DNA of 64,000 nt. Source: Amycolatopsis sp. MtRt-6. GTDB taxonomy: Bacteria; Actinomycetota; Actinomycetes; Mycobacteriales; Pseudonocardiaceae. The notes beneath the pieces were generated by a model, which was given only the letters and a program-made list of their open reading frames with translations, made no database searches and had not been told where the DNA came from. The stretch is taken from assembly GCF_017308975.1 (NCBI RefSeq), contig NZ_JADWPD010000011.1, positions 1 through 64,000 on the forward strand, given 5' to 3'. Of this stretch, positions 25,505-33,658 are shown in pieces. The position numbers were made by a program, and so were the translations under genes. Position 1 is the stretch's first letter. Each line of letters starts with the position of its first letter.

Positions 25505-27157
25505 ATGATGACGTCGCCGCGACAAGTCCATGCCGTCCGACTGCTGTGGGCGAGCGCCGTCGCGGTGGTGGCCGCTGCGGCGGTCACCGGATGCTCGGCT
25601 TCCTCGCAGCCGGCCGCCGGGAGCGGACCTCTTCAGCTCGTCTCCAGCCTGCCGGCGGCCAAGGGTGACGTGGACCTGATCACCTGGAACCTGACCGCCG
25701 GCGAGCCCGACACCTTGTTCCCGCCCAACGCCGCGACCTACGGCGGTGGTCAGGTGGTGGCGAACCTGTGCGATGCCCTGGTCACCATCGACGCGGACTA
25801 CCACCTCAAACCGAACTTGGCCACGCCCAAGCAGGTCGATCCGTCGACGCTCGTCTACACGATCCGCGACGGGGCGAAGTTCTGGGACGGCAAGCCGGTG
25901 ACGGCCGAGGACGTGGCCTACAGCATGGAGCGGGCCAAGGATCCGTCCTCCATCGTCAGCTTGATCTACCAGAACGTGCAGAGCGTCTCGGTGACCGGAC
26001 CGCACGAAGTCACGGTGAAGTTCTCGAAGCCCGACGAGATGTTCAACGCCGAGATGGCGACCATTGCCGGCATGGTCATGGAGAAGGCCTTCACCGAGCA
26101 GGCGGGCAAAAACGCCGGCGCGCCGGGCGGTGGCCTCATGTGCAGCGGGCCGTTCAAACTGGACACCTGGACCAGCGGCGACAGCATCACGATCTCCCGC
26201 AACGACGGTTACTGGAACGCCGATCGGCGGCCCTTTGCCAAGCGGGTGAAGTTCACCTTCGTCACGGACACGACGGCGCTCGTGCAGGCCCTCAACGCCG
26301 GTGAGATCGACGGTGCCTACGAGCTTTCGCCGTCGGCTATCCCGGCGCTGCGTACCTCCCAGGCCGGCCGCCTGGCGTTCGGCAGGTCGATGCAGTCGGT
26401 CGCGCTCAACGTCGTGAACCCTGCCGGTCCACTGGGCGACCTCAAGCTGCGTCAGGCACTGCAGAAGATCGTGGACCGTAAGGCGCTGGCCACGGCCGTC
26501 TACCAAGGTGCGGCGACGGCCGACTACACGGTCCTGTCGCCGGCGACCTGGCCGAACGACCAAACCCAGGCCTACCAGTCCGCCTACGACACCATCGCCG
26601 GCGACCGTGCCTACGACATCGCGAAGGCCAAGGAGCTGGTCGGTGCGTCGGGCTACCGTGGACAGCCGCTCGTGCTGGCCGTCAAGGGCGGTGACGAGAG
26701 CAGTTCACGCACCGCGCAGCTGATCCAGCAGCAGGCCGCGCAGGCCGGGGTGAAGATCGACATCACCTCGCTGACCCCGCTGGTGTTCGACCAGGCCGGC
26801 TACGACGCCGGAAAGCGCCAGGGGATCGACCTGATGCTCCAGTCGAGTTTCAACGGTGCGCAGGACCCGTTGGAGCCGCTCGGGTTCGTGTACCTGCCCG
26901 GCGCGACGTACAACTACCTGAACTACAACGATCCTCAGGTCACGACCCTGCTCGACGAAGCACGGCAGACTTTCGACGGCGCCGAGCGCGCGAAGAAGGT
27001 CATTGCGGCGCAGGCGATCTACGAGCCGTTCTCTGCGGCCATCCCGCTCGTGGGCACGAACACGGTGACGTTCCTGAATAACCGGCTCACCGGTGCCGTG
27101 ACCACCTTCGCCTACTTCTCCATGCCGCAGATGGCCTACGTCGGTGCGGCTGGTTAG
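25505..27157 (+). CDS. peptide/nickel-class ABC substrate-binding lipoprotein
   Basis: A 550-residue extracellular binding protein of the family 5 (Dpp/Opp/Nik) type. A lipoprotein signal ends with VTGC (Cys30). The mature part has family hallmarks: ITWNLTAGEPDTLFPPNA near the start, VYTIRDGAKFWDGKPVTAEDV (about residues 115-135) and later LRQALQKIVDRKALA. It starts the five-gene transporter operon; AAGGAG (25493-25498) precedes the ATG by six bases. With the divergent amidase and downstream amine-oxidising genes, the ligand is more likely a small amide, peptide or polyamine conjugate than nickel. Confidence 0.9.
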   Translation: MMTSPRQVHAVRLLWASAVAVVAAAAVTGCSASSQPAAGSGPLQLVSSLPAAKGDVDLITWNLTAGEPDTLFPPNAATYGGGQVVANLCDALVTIDADYHLKPNLATPKQVDPSTLVYTIRDGAKFWDGKPVTAEDVAYSMERAKDPSSIVSLIYQNVQSVSVTGPHEVTVKFSKPDEMFNAEMATIAGMVMEKAFTEQAGKNAGAPGGGLMCSGPFKLDTWTSGDSITISRNDGYWNADRRPFAKRVKFTFVTDTTALVQALNAGEIDGAYELSPSAIPALRTSQAGRLAFGRSMQSVALNVVNPAGPLGDLKLRQALQKIVDRKALATAVYQGAATADYTVLSPATWPNDQTQAYQSAYDTIAGDRAYDIAKAKELVGASGYRGQPLVLAVKGGDESSSRTAQLIQQQAAQAGVKIDITSLTPLVFDQAGYDAGKRQGIDLMLQSSFNGAQDPLEPLGFVYLPGATYNYLNYNDPQVTTLLDEARQTFDGAERAKKVIAAQAIYEPFSAAIPLVGTNTVTFLNNRLTGAVTTFAYFSMPQMAYVGAAG

Positions 27158-27165
27158 GAGGGAAA

Positions 27166-28137
27166 GTGTCCACAGTAGACGAGGCGCGGCCGAGGCCGGT
27201 GAGCCTGCTGCCCAGGATCGCCACGTCGATCGCCGGCGCGGTCGCGACGGTGCTGGTCGCCTCGTTCGCGGTTTTTGTCGCGCTGGGTTTCGCTCCGGGT
27301 GACCCGGTGGCGCAGATCCTCGGCCAGAAGGCCACCGAAGCCCAGCGCTCCGCGATCCGCGCGCAGCTGGGGCTCGACCGGCCGCTGCTGGTGCGGTACT
27401 GGGACTGGCTGACGGGCGTGCTGCACGGCGACTTCGGCATCTCGCTGACCTACCGGCAGGAGGTCTCGACACTGCTGGGACCACGGCTGGGCACCAGCCT
27501 GATGCTCGTCGCGCTGTCGCTGGTGCTCACGGTGGTGGCCGGGGTCGCGGCCGGCACCCTCGGCGGTGTCCGGCGCCGGTGGCGCCCGGTCGTGACCGCC
27601 CTCTCGGGTGTCGGGGTCGCGATCCCGGGGTTCGTCGCCGCCGCGCTGCTGATCAGCGTGTTCGCCGTCGGCCTCGGCTGGTTCCCGACCTACGGCGCCG
27701 GCAGCGGCTTCGCCGATCAGCTGTGGCACCTGCTGCTGCCGTCGGTGGCCCTGTCGCTGGCCTGGTTCGCCTACATCGCACAGATCACCACGGCGGCGGT
27801 CAAGGAAGAGGCGGATTCCGACCACGTGCGGACCGCGATCGGCCGGGGCCTGCCGCGGCTCCTGGTCATCCGGCGGCACGTGCTGCGCAACGCCCTCATC
27901 CCGGTGCTGACCGTCTCGGGGGTGATGGTCGGCGGCCTGGTCGCCGGCTCGGTCGTCGTCGAGTCGTCGTTCGCGATCGACGGCATCGGCTCGCTGCTGG
28001 TGAAGAGCGTGCTGAACAAGGACTACGCCGTGGTGAACGCGGTGTCGCTGATCATCGTGGTGGTGTTCGTCGTGGTGACGACCGTGGTCGACCTGGTGCA
28101 CGTGGCGATCGACCCGCGGCTGCGGGAAAGGAGGTAG
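27166..28137 (+). CDS. ABC transporter permease (DppB type)
   Basis: A 323-residue inner-membrane permease with about six helices. The N-terminal part has VATVLVASFAVFVALGFAPGDP, then AIRAQLGLDRPLLVRYWDWL, both typical for DppB/OppB. The cytoplasmic coupling loop is the segment TAIGRGLPRLLVIRRHVLRN (about residues 222-241), which contacts the ATPases. It starts with GTG eight bases after the binding protein gene and is followed four bases later by the second permease. Confidence 0.92.
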   Translation: MSTVDEARPRPVSLLPRIATSIAGAVATVLVASFAVFVALGFAPGDPVAQILGQKATEAQRSAIRAQLGLDRPLLVRYWDWLTGVLHGDFGISLTYRQEVSTLLGPRLGTSLMLVALSLVLTVVAGVAAGTLGGVRRRWRPVVTALSGVGVAIPGFVAAALLISVFAVGLGWFPTYGAGSGFADQLWHLLLPSVALSLAWFAYIAQITTAAVKEEADSDHVRTAIGRGLPRLLVIRRHVLRNALIPVLTVSGVMVGGLVAGSVVVESSFAIDGIGSLLVKSVLNKDYAVVNAVSLIIVVVFVVVTTVVDLVHVAIDPRLRERR

Positions 28138-28141
28138 GGCC

Positions 28142-28993
28142 ATGGCGGTGATGGACGCAGGACGGCTGTCGTCCGTAGCGCGCGCGGGCCGGGCCGACCC
28201 GGTCCTGACGGTCTTCGCCGTGTTGTGCGGGTTGCTCGTCCTGCTGGCGATCTTCGGCGAGGCGCTCGCGCCGTTCGCCCCGGACCAGACGGACATCCTC
28301 GCGGCCGGGCAGGGACCGTCCGCGGCGCATCTGCTCGGGACGGACTCGCTGGGGCGGGACATCCTCTCGCGCCTGATGGCCGGTGCCCGGCTGAGTTTCG
28401 CCGGCCCGGCGATCATCGTGCTCGTCAGCTCGGTCGCCGGGACCGCGATCGCGATCTTCGCCGCCTGGCACGGCGGCTGGCTCGACCAGCTCGTCTCCCG
28501 CAGTCTCAACGTCGCCTTCGCGATCCCCGGCATCCTGGTCGCGGTGCTCGCCGCGGCGATCTTCGGGGTGGGTTTCGCGGCTCCGGTGATCGCACTGTCG
28601 CTGGTTTACATCCCCTACATCGCCCGGGTGATCCGGAGTGCCGCGCTGCGGCAGCGGCACCTGCCCTACGTCGAAGCGTGCCGGCTGGCCGGTCTTTCCG
28701 GCTGGCACATCGGCACCCGGCACGTCCTGCGCAACGTGGCTCCGCTCGCGGTGGCCCAGGCGAGCATGGCGTTCGGCTGGGCGCTGGCCGACTTCGGCGC
28801 GACCTCGTTCCTGGGGCTCGGCGTGCAGCCGCCGCGGGCGGAGTGGGGGGTCCTGGTCAGCGACGGCCGGTCGGACCTGCTCAACGGCGCCGGCCAGCAA
28901 AGCGTGGGTGCGGGTCTGCTGATCGTGCTCACCGTCGTGTCGTTCAACATCGTCGGGGAGCGCCTCGCGGCGCGGATCGGAGCGCACGAGTGA
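28142..28993 (+). CDS. ABC transporter permease (DppC type)
   Basis: A 283-residue second permease that pairs with the preceding one. It has the DppC N-terminal helix (VFAVLCGLLVLLAIFGEALAP), the loop HLLGTDSLGRDILSRLMAGAR, and a coupling loop EACRLAGLSGWHIGTRHVLRN in the second half. GGAGG lies just before the ATG. The stop overlaps the GTG of the next gene as GTGA, so translation of permease and ATPase is coupled. Confidence 0.92.
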   Translation: MAVMDAGRLSSVARAGRADPVLTVFAVLCGLLVLLAIFGEALAPFAPDQTDILAAGQGPSAAHLLGTDSLGRDILSRLMAGARLSFAGPAIIVLVSSVAGTAIAIFAAWHGGWLDQLVSRSLNVAFAIPGILVAVLAAAIFGVGFAAPVIALSLVYIPYIARVIRSAALRQRHLPYVEACRLAGLSGWHIGTRHVLRNVAPLAVAQASMAFGWALADFGATSFLGLGVQPPRAEWGVLVSDGRSDLLNGAGQQSVGAGLLIVLTVVSFNIVGERLAARIGAHE

Positions 28994-29994
28994 CCGGCCA
29001 CGGCCTGCTCGACATCGAGCACCTCCACGTCGAGCTTCCGGCGAAGGTCCGGGGAGACGCCCCGCGCACCGTGATCCACGACGTCACACTTTCGATCGCA
29101 CCCGGCGAGTCGCTGGGTGTCGTCGGCGAGTCCGGTTCGGGCAAGTCGATGACCACGCGGGCCGTGATGCGGTTGCTGCCGCGTGGCGCGGTCACGACCG
29201 GCGACATCCGGTTCCAGGGCCACTCGGTGCCCGGCTTCACCGGTCGCGAGTTGGCCGATTTCCGGGCTCGCCGGGTTTCGATGATCTACCAGGACCCGCG
29301 CGCGCACATCAACCCGCTGCGGACCGTCGGCGATTTCCTCGTCGAGGGCGTCACCGCGACCGGGGTGATGACGCGGCCGGACGCGGTGGAGGCGGCGTGC
29401 GCGCTGCTGCGGGACGTCGGCGTGCCCGACCCGGCACGGCGGATGGCCCAGTACCCGCACCAGCTCTCCGGTGGTCTGCTGCAGCGGATGATGATCGTGA
29501 TGGCGCTCCTGCCGTCGCCGGAGCTCGTGCTGGCCGACGAGCCGACCACGGCGCTCGACGTCACGGTCCAGTCCGAGGTGATGGCGGTGCTCGCCGAGCA
29601 GATCCGGGACCGGTCGGTCGGGCTGATGTTCATCACCCACGACCTGGATCTCGCGGCCGCGGTGACGGATTCCCTCGCGGTCATGTATGCCGGGGTGATC
29701 GTGGAAAGCGGTCCGTCGCACGAGGTGACGGAGACCCCGCGCCACCCGTACACCGCCGCGTTGCTGGCGTCCCGGCCGAGCCTGTCCAGCGTGCGGAAGC
29801 TCAGCGCGATTCCGGGCCGCCCGATCTCCGCGTTCGAAGCGGGTGACGGGTGTGTCTTCGCGTCCCGGTGCGCCCATGCCACGGACATCTGCCGGACGCA
29901 GCGGCCGGAACCTCGGACCGTCGGTGGCCGCTCCGTGGCTTGCCACCACGCGGACCAGCTGAAGTCCGTTCTGGGGGAAGTGGCGGCGGTATGA
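28990..29994 (+). CDS. ABC transporter ATPase (DppD type)
   Basis: A 334-residue ATPase driving uptake. Walker A is GESGSGKS (46-53), the signature is LSGGLLQR (159-166), which departs from the usual LSGGQ/LSGGM, and Walker B is LVLADEP (179-185), followed by the switch His in FITHDLDL. The C-terminal extension carries the Cys-rich peptide-transporter motif (GCVFASRCAHATDICRTQRP), which in relatives can hold an iron-sulfur cluster. Starts at GTG 28990; its stop overlaps the next ATG as ATGA. Confidence 0.93.
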   Translation: MTGHGLLDIEHLHVELPAKVRGDAPRTVIHDVTLSIAPGESLGVVGESGSGKSMTTRAVMRLLPRGAVTTGDIRFQGHSVPGFTGRELADFRARRVSMIYQDPRAHINPLRTVGDFLVEGVTATGVMTRPDAVEAACALLRDVGVPDPARRMAQYPHQLSGGLLQRMMIVMALLPSPELVLADEPTTALDVTVQSEVMAVLAEQIRDRSVGLMFITHDLDLAAAVTDSLAVMYAGVIVESGPSHEVTETPRHPYTAALLASRPSLSSVRKLSAIPGRPISAFEAGDGCVFASRCAHATDICRTQRPEPRTVGGRSVACHHADQLKSVLGEVAAV

Positions 29995-30788
29995 CCGAGC
30001 CGATGCTGAGCGTGCGGAACCTGCGCAAGACCTACGGTGGGACCGGGCGTGGGGAAGGGCTGGTCGCCGTGGACGACGTCAGCTTCGACCTGGCACCAGG
30101 GGAGTCGCTGGCGATCGTCGGCGAGTCGGGATCGGGCAAGACCACCACGGCCCGGATGGTCGCCGGCCTGGAGGTCGCGACCGGCGGCGCGGTCCTCCTC
30201 GACGGCAGGCCCGTCGCGGGACCGGGAAAGCGCCGGAGCCGCGACATCCAGATGGTGTTCCAGGATCCGCTCGGGTCGCTGGACCCCCGTCAGCGAGTCG
30301 GGGCCGCGATCGCCGAGGTGCTCGCCGTGGGCGGGCGCCGGTCCCGGGCCGAACGCCGTGTGCGGGTGGCGGAGCTGCTGGACGAGGTCGGTCTCGACCA
30401 GCGGCATGCCATGGAGTACCCGCGGAACCTCTCGGGTGGCCAGCGGCAGCGGGTGGCGATCGCGCGGGCGCTGGCGCTCGAACCCCGGATCCTGATCCTC
30501 GACGAGGCGGTGTCGGCGCTCGACGTGAGCGTGCAGGCGCAGGTGATCAACCTGCTGGTCGAGCTCCGCCGGCGGCTGGGCGTCTCGTACTTGTTCGTCT
30601 CGCACGACCTCGCCGTCGTCCGGCAGGTCAGTGACCGCTGCCTGGTGATGCACCGCGGTGCGGTGGTCGAGGAGGGCGGCACCGGCGAGGTGCTGGACCG
30701 TCCCCGGGAGCGCTACACGCAGCAGCTGCTGGACGCCGTGCCCCGCCCGGGCTGGACGCCCCGCAAACGGTCCGCCGCGCTGACCTGA
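29991..30788 (+). CDS. ABC transporter ATPase (DppF type)
   Basis: A 265-residue second ATPase that completes the heterodimer. Walker A is GESGSGKT (44-51), the signature LSGGQ (147-151) and Walker B ILILDEAVSALD, with the switch His in FVSHDLAVV. It is shorter than most DppF proteins: it ends soon after the core and lacks the Cys-rich extension seen in its partner. It closes the transporter operon; a separate promoter region follows. Confidence 0.93.
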   Translation: MTEPMLSVRNLRKTYGGTGRGEGLVAVDDVSFDLAPGESLAIVGESGSGKTTTARMVAGLEVATGGAVLLDGRPVAGPGKRRSRDIQMVFQDPLGSLDPRQRVGAAIAEVLAVGGRRSRAERRVRVAELLDEVGLDQRHAMEYPRNLSGGQRQRVAIARALALEPRILILDEAVSALDVSVQAQVINLLVELRRRLGVSYLFVSHDLAVVRQVSDRCLVMHRGAVVEEGGTGEVLDRPRERYTQQLLDAVPRPGWTPRKRSAALT

Positions 30789-30822
30789 GGCAGGCGCGGA
30801 GCGATCCGGGGGACGACTGTGC

Positions 30823-30839
30823 CCTCGTTATGAAACGAG
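30823..30839. promoter_or_regulatory. CTCGTT-N4-AACGAG operator
   Basis: A perfect inverted repeat (6-bp arms at 30824-30829 and 30834-30839) lies 22 bases before the MaoC-like start. The 8-mer CCTCGTTA (30823-30830) is shared, in reverse orientation, with the amidase promoter region. A TetR-family regulator encoded at 32977-33582 is a candidate binder. Confidence 0.55.
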
Positions 30840-30860
30840 CTTTACATGAAAGGGGTTGAC

Positions 30861-31352
30861 ATGGGTGCGGACCACGACGACACCGCCGAGGTCGTGACGC
30901 TCAGCGTCCGGCATCCCGCCGAGGCGCCGCTGCTGCGCGGGAAGAAGTTCGTCTCGCCGTGGTTTCGCATGGCCCCGGATCGGACGGCCTTGTTCGACAC
31001 GGCCACCTACACCGATGCCTCGCCGCACCCCATCGGTGGCGAGGCCGGTTACGGCGACGACCTCGTCGAGGGCTTTCACCTGCTGGCGATGCTCGACCAC
31101 CTCGTCAACCACGTGCTCTGGTCCGAAGGCCCGTGGCTCGCCTGGAACTACGGGCTGGACCACGTCCGCTTCGTCTCGGTGGTCCGGTGCTCCGACCGGT
31201 TCCGCATCACGGGGACGGTCGCCGAGGTCCTCAGCCGCGGGGAGCAGGGCCATCTGCTGGTCCTCGAGTGCGCCGGCGAGGTCGATGGCCGCGAACGACC
31301 GGGTTTCGTCGCGACCCAGCGCGTGCTCTGGACCACCCATGACGCCGGCTGA
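30861..31352 (+). CDS. MaoC-like hotdog dehydratase/hydratase
   Basis: A 163-residue hotdog-fold protein resembling MaoC/(R)-enoyl-CoA hydratases. The segment TYTDASPHPIGGEAGYGDDL keeps an Asp and a His in the spacing used for catalysis in that family; it is followed by a long helix GFHLLAMLDHLVNH and the strands DHVRFVSVVRCSDRFRITG. The ATG at 30861 has AAAGGGG five bases upstream and is preferred to an ATG at 30846. The acyl-CoA synthetase gene follows after 39 bases, so the enzyme probably hydrates an enoyl-CoA made in this pathway. It could also be a thioesterase-like protein. Confidence 0.78.
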   Translation: MGADHDDTAEVVTLSVRHPAEAPLLRGKKFVSPWFRMAPDRTALFDTATYTDASPHPIGGEAGYGDDLVEGFHLLAMLDHLVNHVLWSEGPWLAWNYGLDHVRFVSVVRCSDRFRITGTVAEVLSRGEQGHLLVLECAGEVDGRERPGFVATQRVLWTTHDAG

Positions 31353-31391
31353 ACCGGCTCGTCCGATGAATCCGACGAAGGAGAACACACC

Positions 31392-32954
31392 GTGACGACG
31401 CAGCTGTCCGTCGATCTCACGCCGTACCAGCGCGCAATGCTGGAACTGACGATCCCCGAAGCACTCGACCGGGCCGCGCGGACGTGGCCCGACCGGCCGG
31501 CACTGCACTTCCTCGAATCGGGGGAGCGGCTGACCTGGTCGCAGCTGCGTGGCGCGGTGGCGCGGGTGCGCTCGGCGCTGGAGGCGCTGGGATTGCGAGC
31601 CGGGGACAAAGTCGGCATCCTGCTGCGCAACCAGCTCGAGTTCCCGCTCGCGTGGCTGGCGGTCATCGAAGCGGGCGCGGTGGCGGTGCCCGTCAACCCG
31701 CGCTACACGCGCAGGGAAGTGGAGTTCGTTCTCGGTGACGCCGAAGCCACGTGGATCGTCGTTGCCGAGGATCTCGTCGAACTCGCCGCCGGGGTGGTCC
31801 CGGCAGGCAATGTCGTCGTGGCGGGGCCGCGGTTTTCGGAGTTGCTCGACCACGCCGAAACGCCGAGGAGGCACCGGGCGCAGCGGCGGGACGTCGTCAA
31901 CATCCAGTTCACGTCGGGTACGACGGGCCTGCCGAAAGGCTGCCTGCTCACCCACGAGTACTGGGTGGAGATCGGGGTGTATGCCGCGGCGCTGTTCGAC
32001 GACCCGCAGCACGTGCTCGCCGACCACCCCTTCTACTACATGCAGAACCAGTCGTACTTCGCGAAGGTTCTCGCCGGCGGAGGACAGCTGCACGTCACGC
32101 CGGGGCTGAGCCGCCGCCGGTTCCTCGGCTGGCTCGTCGAGCACGACATCGACTACGCCTGGATCGACGAGGGCATGCTCGACCTCGAGCCGTCCGAGCT
32201 CGATGGGCGGCTGGCGCTGAAGAAGGCCCCCATCGCGGCGATCCCGCCGGAGCTGCACCGGCCGCTGGAAGAGCGGTTCGGCCTGATGGCGCGGGATCTC
32301 TACGGGAGTACCGAGGTCGGGATGGGCACGTTCGTGCCGTGGGAGCGGGCGGATCTCGTGGGCTCGGGCTCGATGGGGTGGTGCGTGCCCAACCGGGAAT
32401 CGAAGGTGATCGACGAAGCTGGTGCCGAGGTGTCGCCGGGGGCGGTGGGGGAACTGTGCTTCCGGGGCAGCGGGATGATGCTGGGCTACCACAACCGCCC
32501 GGAGGTCAACGCGGAGCTGTTCGGCCCGGGTGGCTGGTTCCGGACCGGTGACCTGGTGCGCAAGACCGCCGACGGGGAGCACTTCTTCGTCGGCCGGACG
32601 AGGGACATGGTGCGCCGCAGCGGGGAGAACATCTCGGCGGCGGAGGTGGAACTGCACATCCAGGCAATGCCCGACGTCCTCGAGGTCGCTGTCATCGGGG
32701 TGCCCGACCCGGATCGCGAGGAGGAGGTCAAGGCCCTCGTCGTCCGCAAGCCGGGCAGCGGCCTCACCGTGGAGACGATCATCGAGTGGTGCCACGAAGG
32801 GCTGGCCCGGTTCAAGGTGCCGCGGTACCTGGAGTTCCGTGACGAGCTTCCGCACACCGACAGCGGCAAGATCGCCAAGTCCGTGCTGAAGGCCGAGGAC
32901 CCGTTCACCGGAAGCGTCGTCGATGTCCGCGCACTCGCCGTCGATCCCGCGTGA
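31392..32954 (+). CDS. AMP-dependent acyl-CoA synthetase
   Basis: A 520-residue adenylate-forming ligase that activates a carboxylic acid to its CoA thioester. The P-loop-like motif FTSGTTGLPKG spans 173-183, DLYGSTEVG forms the acyl-binding motif, WFRTGDL the ATP-binding Asp motif, and the C-terminal DSGKIAK holds the catalytic Lys. GTG start with AAGGAG (31378-31383) upstream. In context it would activate the acid produced by the amidase or by the aldehyde dehydrogenase. The substrate class (aryl, medium-chain or amino acid) cannot be decided. Confidence 0.9.
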   Translation: MTTQLSVDLTPYQRAMLELTIPEALDRAARTWPDRPALHFLESGERLTWSQLRGAVARVRSALEALGLRAGDKVGILLRNQLEFPLAWLAVIEAGAVAVPVNPRYTRREVEFVLGDAEATWIVVAEDLVELAAGVVPAGNVVVAGPRFSELLDHAETPRRHRAQRRDVVNIQFTSGTTGLPKGCLLTHEYWVEIGVYAAALFDDPQHVLADHPFYYMQNQSYFAKVLAGGGQLHVTPGLSRRRFLGWLVEHDIDYAWIDEGMLDLEPSELDGRLALKKAPIAAIPPELHRPLEERFGLMARDLYGSTEVGMGTFVPWERADLVGSGSMGWCVPNRESKVIDEAGAEVSPGAVGELCFRGSGMMLGYHNRPEVNAELFGPGGWFRTGDLVRKTADGEHFFVGRTRDMVRRSGENISAAEVELHIQAMPDVLEVAVIGVPDPDREEEVKALVVRKPGSGLTVETIIEWCHEGLARFKVPRYLEFRDELPHTDSGKIAKSVLKAEDPFTGSVVDVRALAVDPA

Positions 32955-32961
32955 GGCGGTG

Positions 32962-32991
32962 CCCCGGGCCGGTGCTTCAGCCGGCCCGGGG
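32962..32991. terminator. strong bidirectional hairpin terminator
   Basis: CCCCGGGCCGG (32962-32972) and CCGGCCCGGGG (32981-32991) form a perfect 11-bp stem with an 8-base loop. It lies eight bases past the synthetase stop; the stop codon of the convergent TetR gene lies in the loop, so one structure can end both transcripts. Confidence 0.8.
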
Positions 32992-33582
32992 GACCAGAGG
33001 CACGGGCTCACGCAGCGGGAGCATCGCGATGAACCGGTCCACCGCGCGCAGCTGGCGCTCCCGGTCCCAGATCTCGGGGTGTTCGATGGCGGAGAGCGTG
33101 ATGCCGCTGATCGACGCGCGCATCAGGTCGACCGCCAGCTCGAGGTCTTCGTCCGCGACGAGCGGGGCCACGTGCTCCCGGTACAGCGTTCGCATGATGG
33201 GCTCGAGGCGGGCGAAGAAGGCGTCTATCGCCGGTTCTGCGTCGCGGTGGGCGAGGAGTGCGATCCGGGCCCGTTCCGTGACCAGCCCTTCCTCGGTGAG
33301 GGGCAGGGCCCATTCGACGACCTGGTGCAGTCTCGCCACCGGGTCCTCGACCGAGTGCAGCTCGTCGTTGAACTGTGCGATGTCGTACTCGACGCTGGTC
33401 AGCAGGCCGGCGATCAGCGCCTCGCGGTTCGGGAAGTAGTGGGTGATCAGCGACATCGATCCACCCATGCGCTCGGCGAGGTTCCGCAGCGTGAACTTGG
33501 CGAACCCGCCTTCGCTCAAGGCGGTCAGTGCCGCGTTGACGATCTCGCGAGACCGCTGCTCCGGATCGACGTACTTGGGCAT
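32977..33582 (-). CDS. TetR family regulator of the amine/aldehyde genes
   Basis: A 201-residue repressor. The N-terminal helix-turn-helix is residues about 10-55 (EIVNAALTALSEGGF, TLRNLAERMGGSMSLITHYF). The C-terminal helical domain would bind the inducer, probably a pathway substrate or CoA ester. It is divergent from the aldehyde dehydrogenase gene with a 76-bp gap that contains the palindromic box ATGTTACAT. Its stop overlaps the terminator of the synthetase gene. Confidence 0.9.
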   Translation of the reverse strand: MPKYVDPEQRSREIVNAALTALSEGGFAKFTLRNLAERMGGSMSLITHYFPNREALIAGLLTSVEYDIAQFNDELHSVEDPVARLHQVVEWALPLTEEGLVTERARIALLAHRDAEPAIDAFFARLEPIMRTLYREHVAPLVADEDLELAVDLMRASISGITLSAIEHPEIWDRERQLRAVDRFIAMLPLREPVPLVPRAG

Positions 33583-33624
33583 CCGATGTCCTTCCGCTCG
33601 CGTCCGGCGCCGGTCGTCACGGAG

Positions 33625-33633
33625 ATGTTACAT
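33625..33633. promoter_or_regulatory. ATGTTACAT box, TetR/aldehyde dehydrogenase
   Basis: ATGTTACAT is a 9-base palindrome in the divergent tetR / dehydrogenase promoter. The identical box occurs at 37803-37811 between the cupin gene and the gene stub. It probably forms part of the TetR operator. Confidence 0.5.
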
Positions 33634-33658
33634 CCCTTACACAACGAAGGACTCGACC

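Noticed and set aside
25505..30788. Nickel-specific transporter
   Set aside because: Family level only; the amidase and amine-catabolic neighbours make a peptide- or amide-type ligand more likely.
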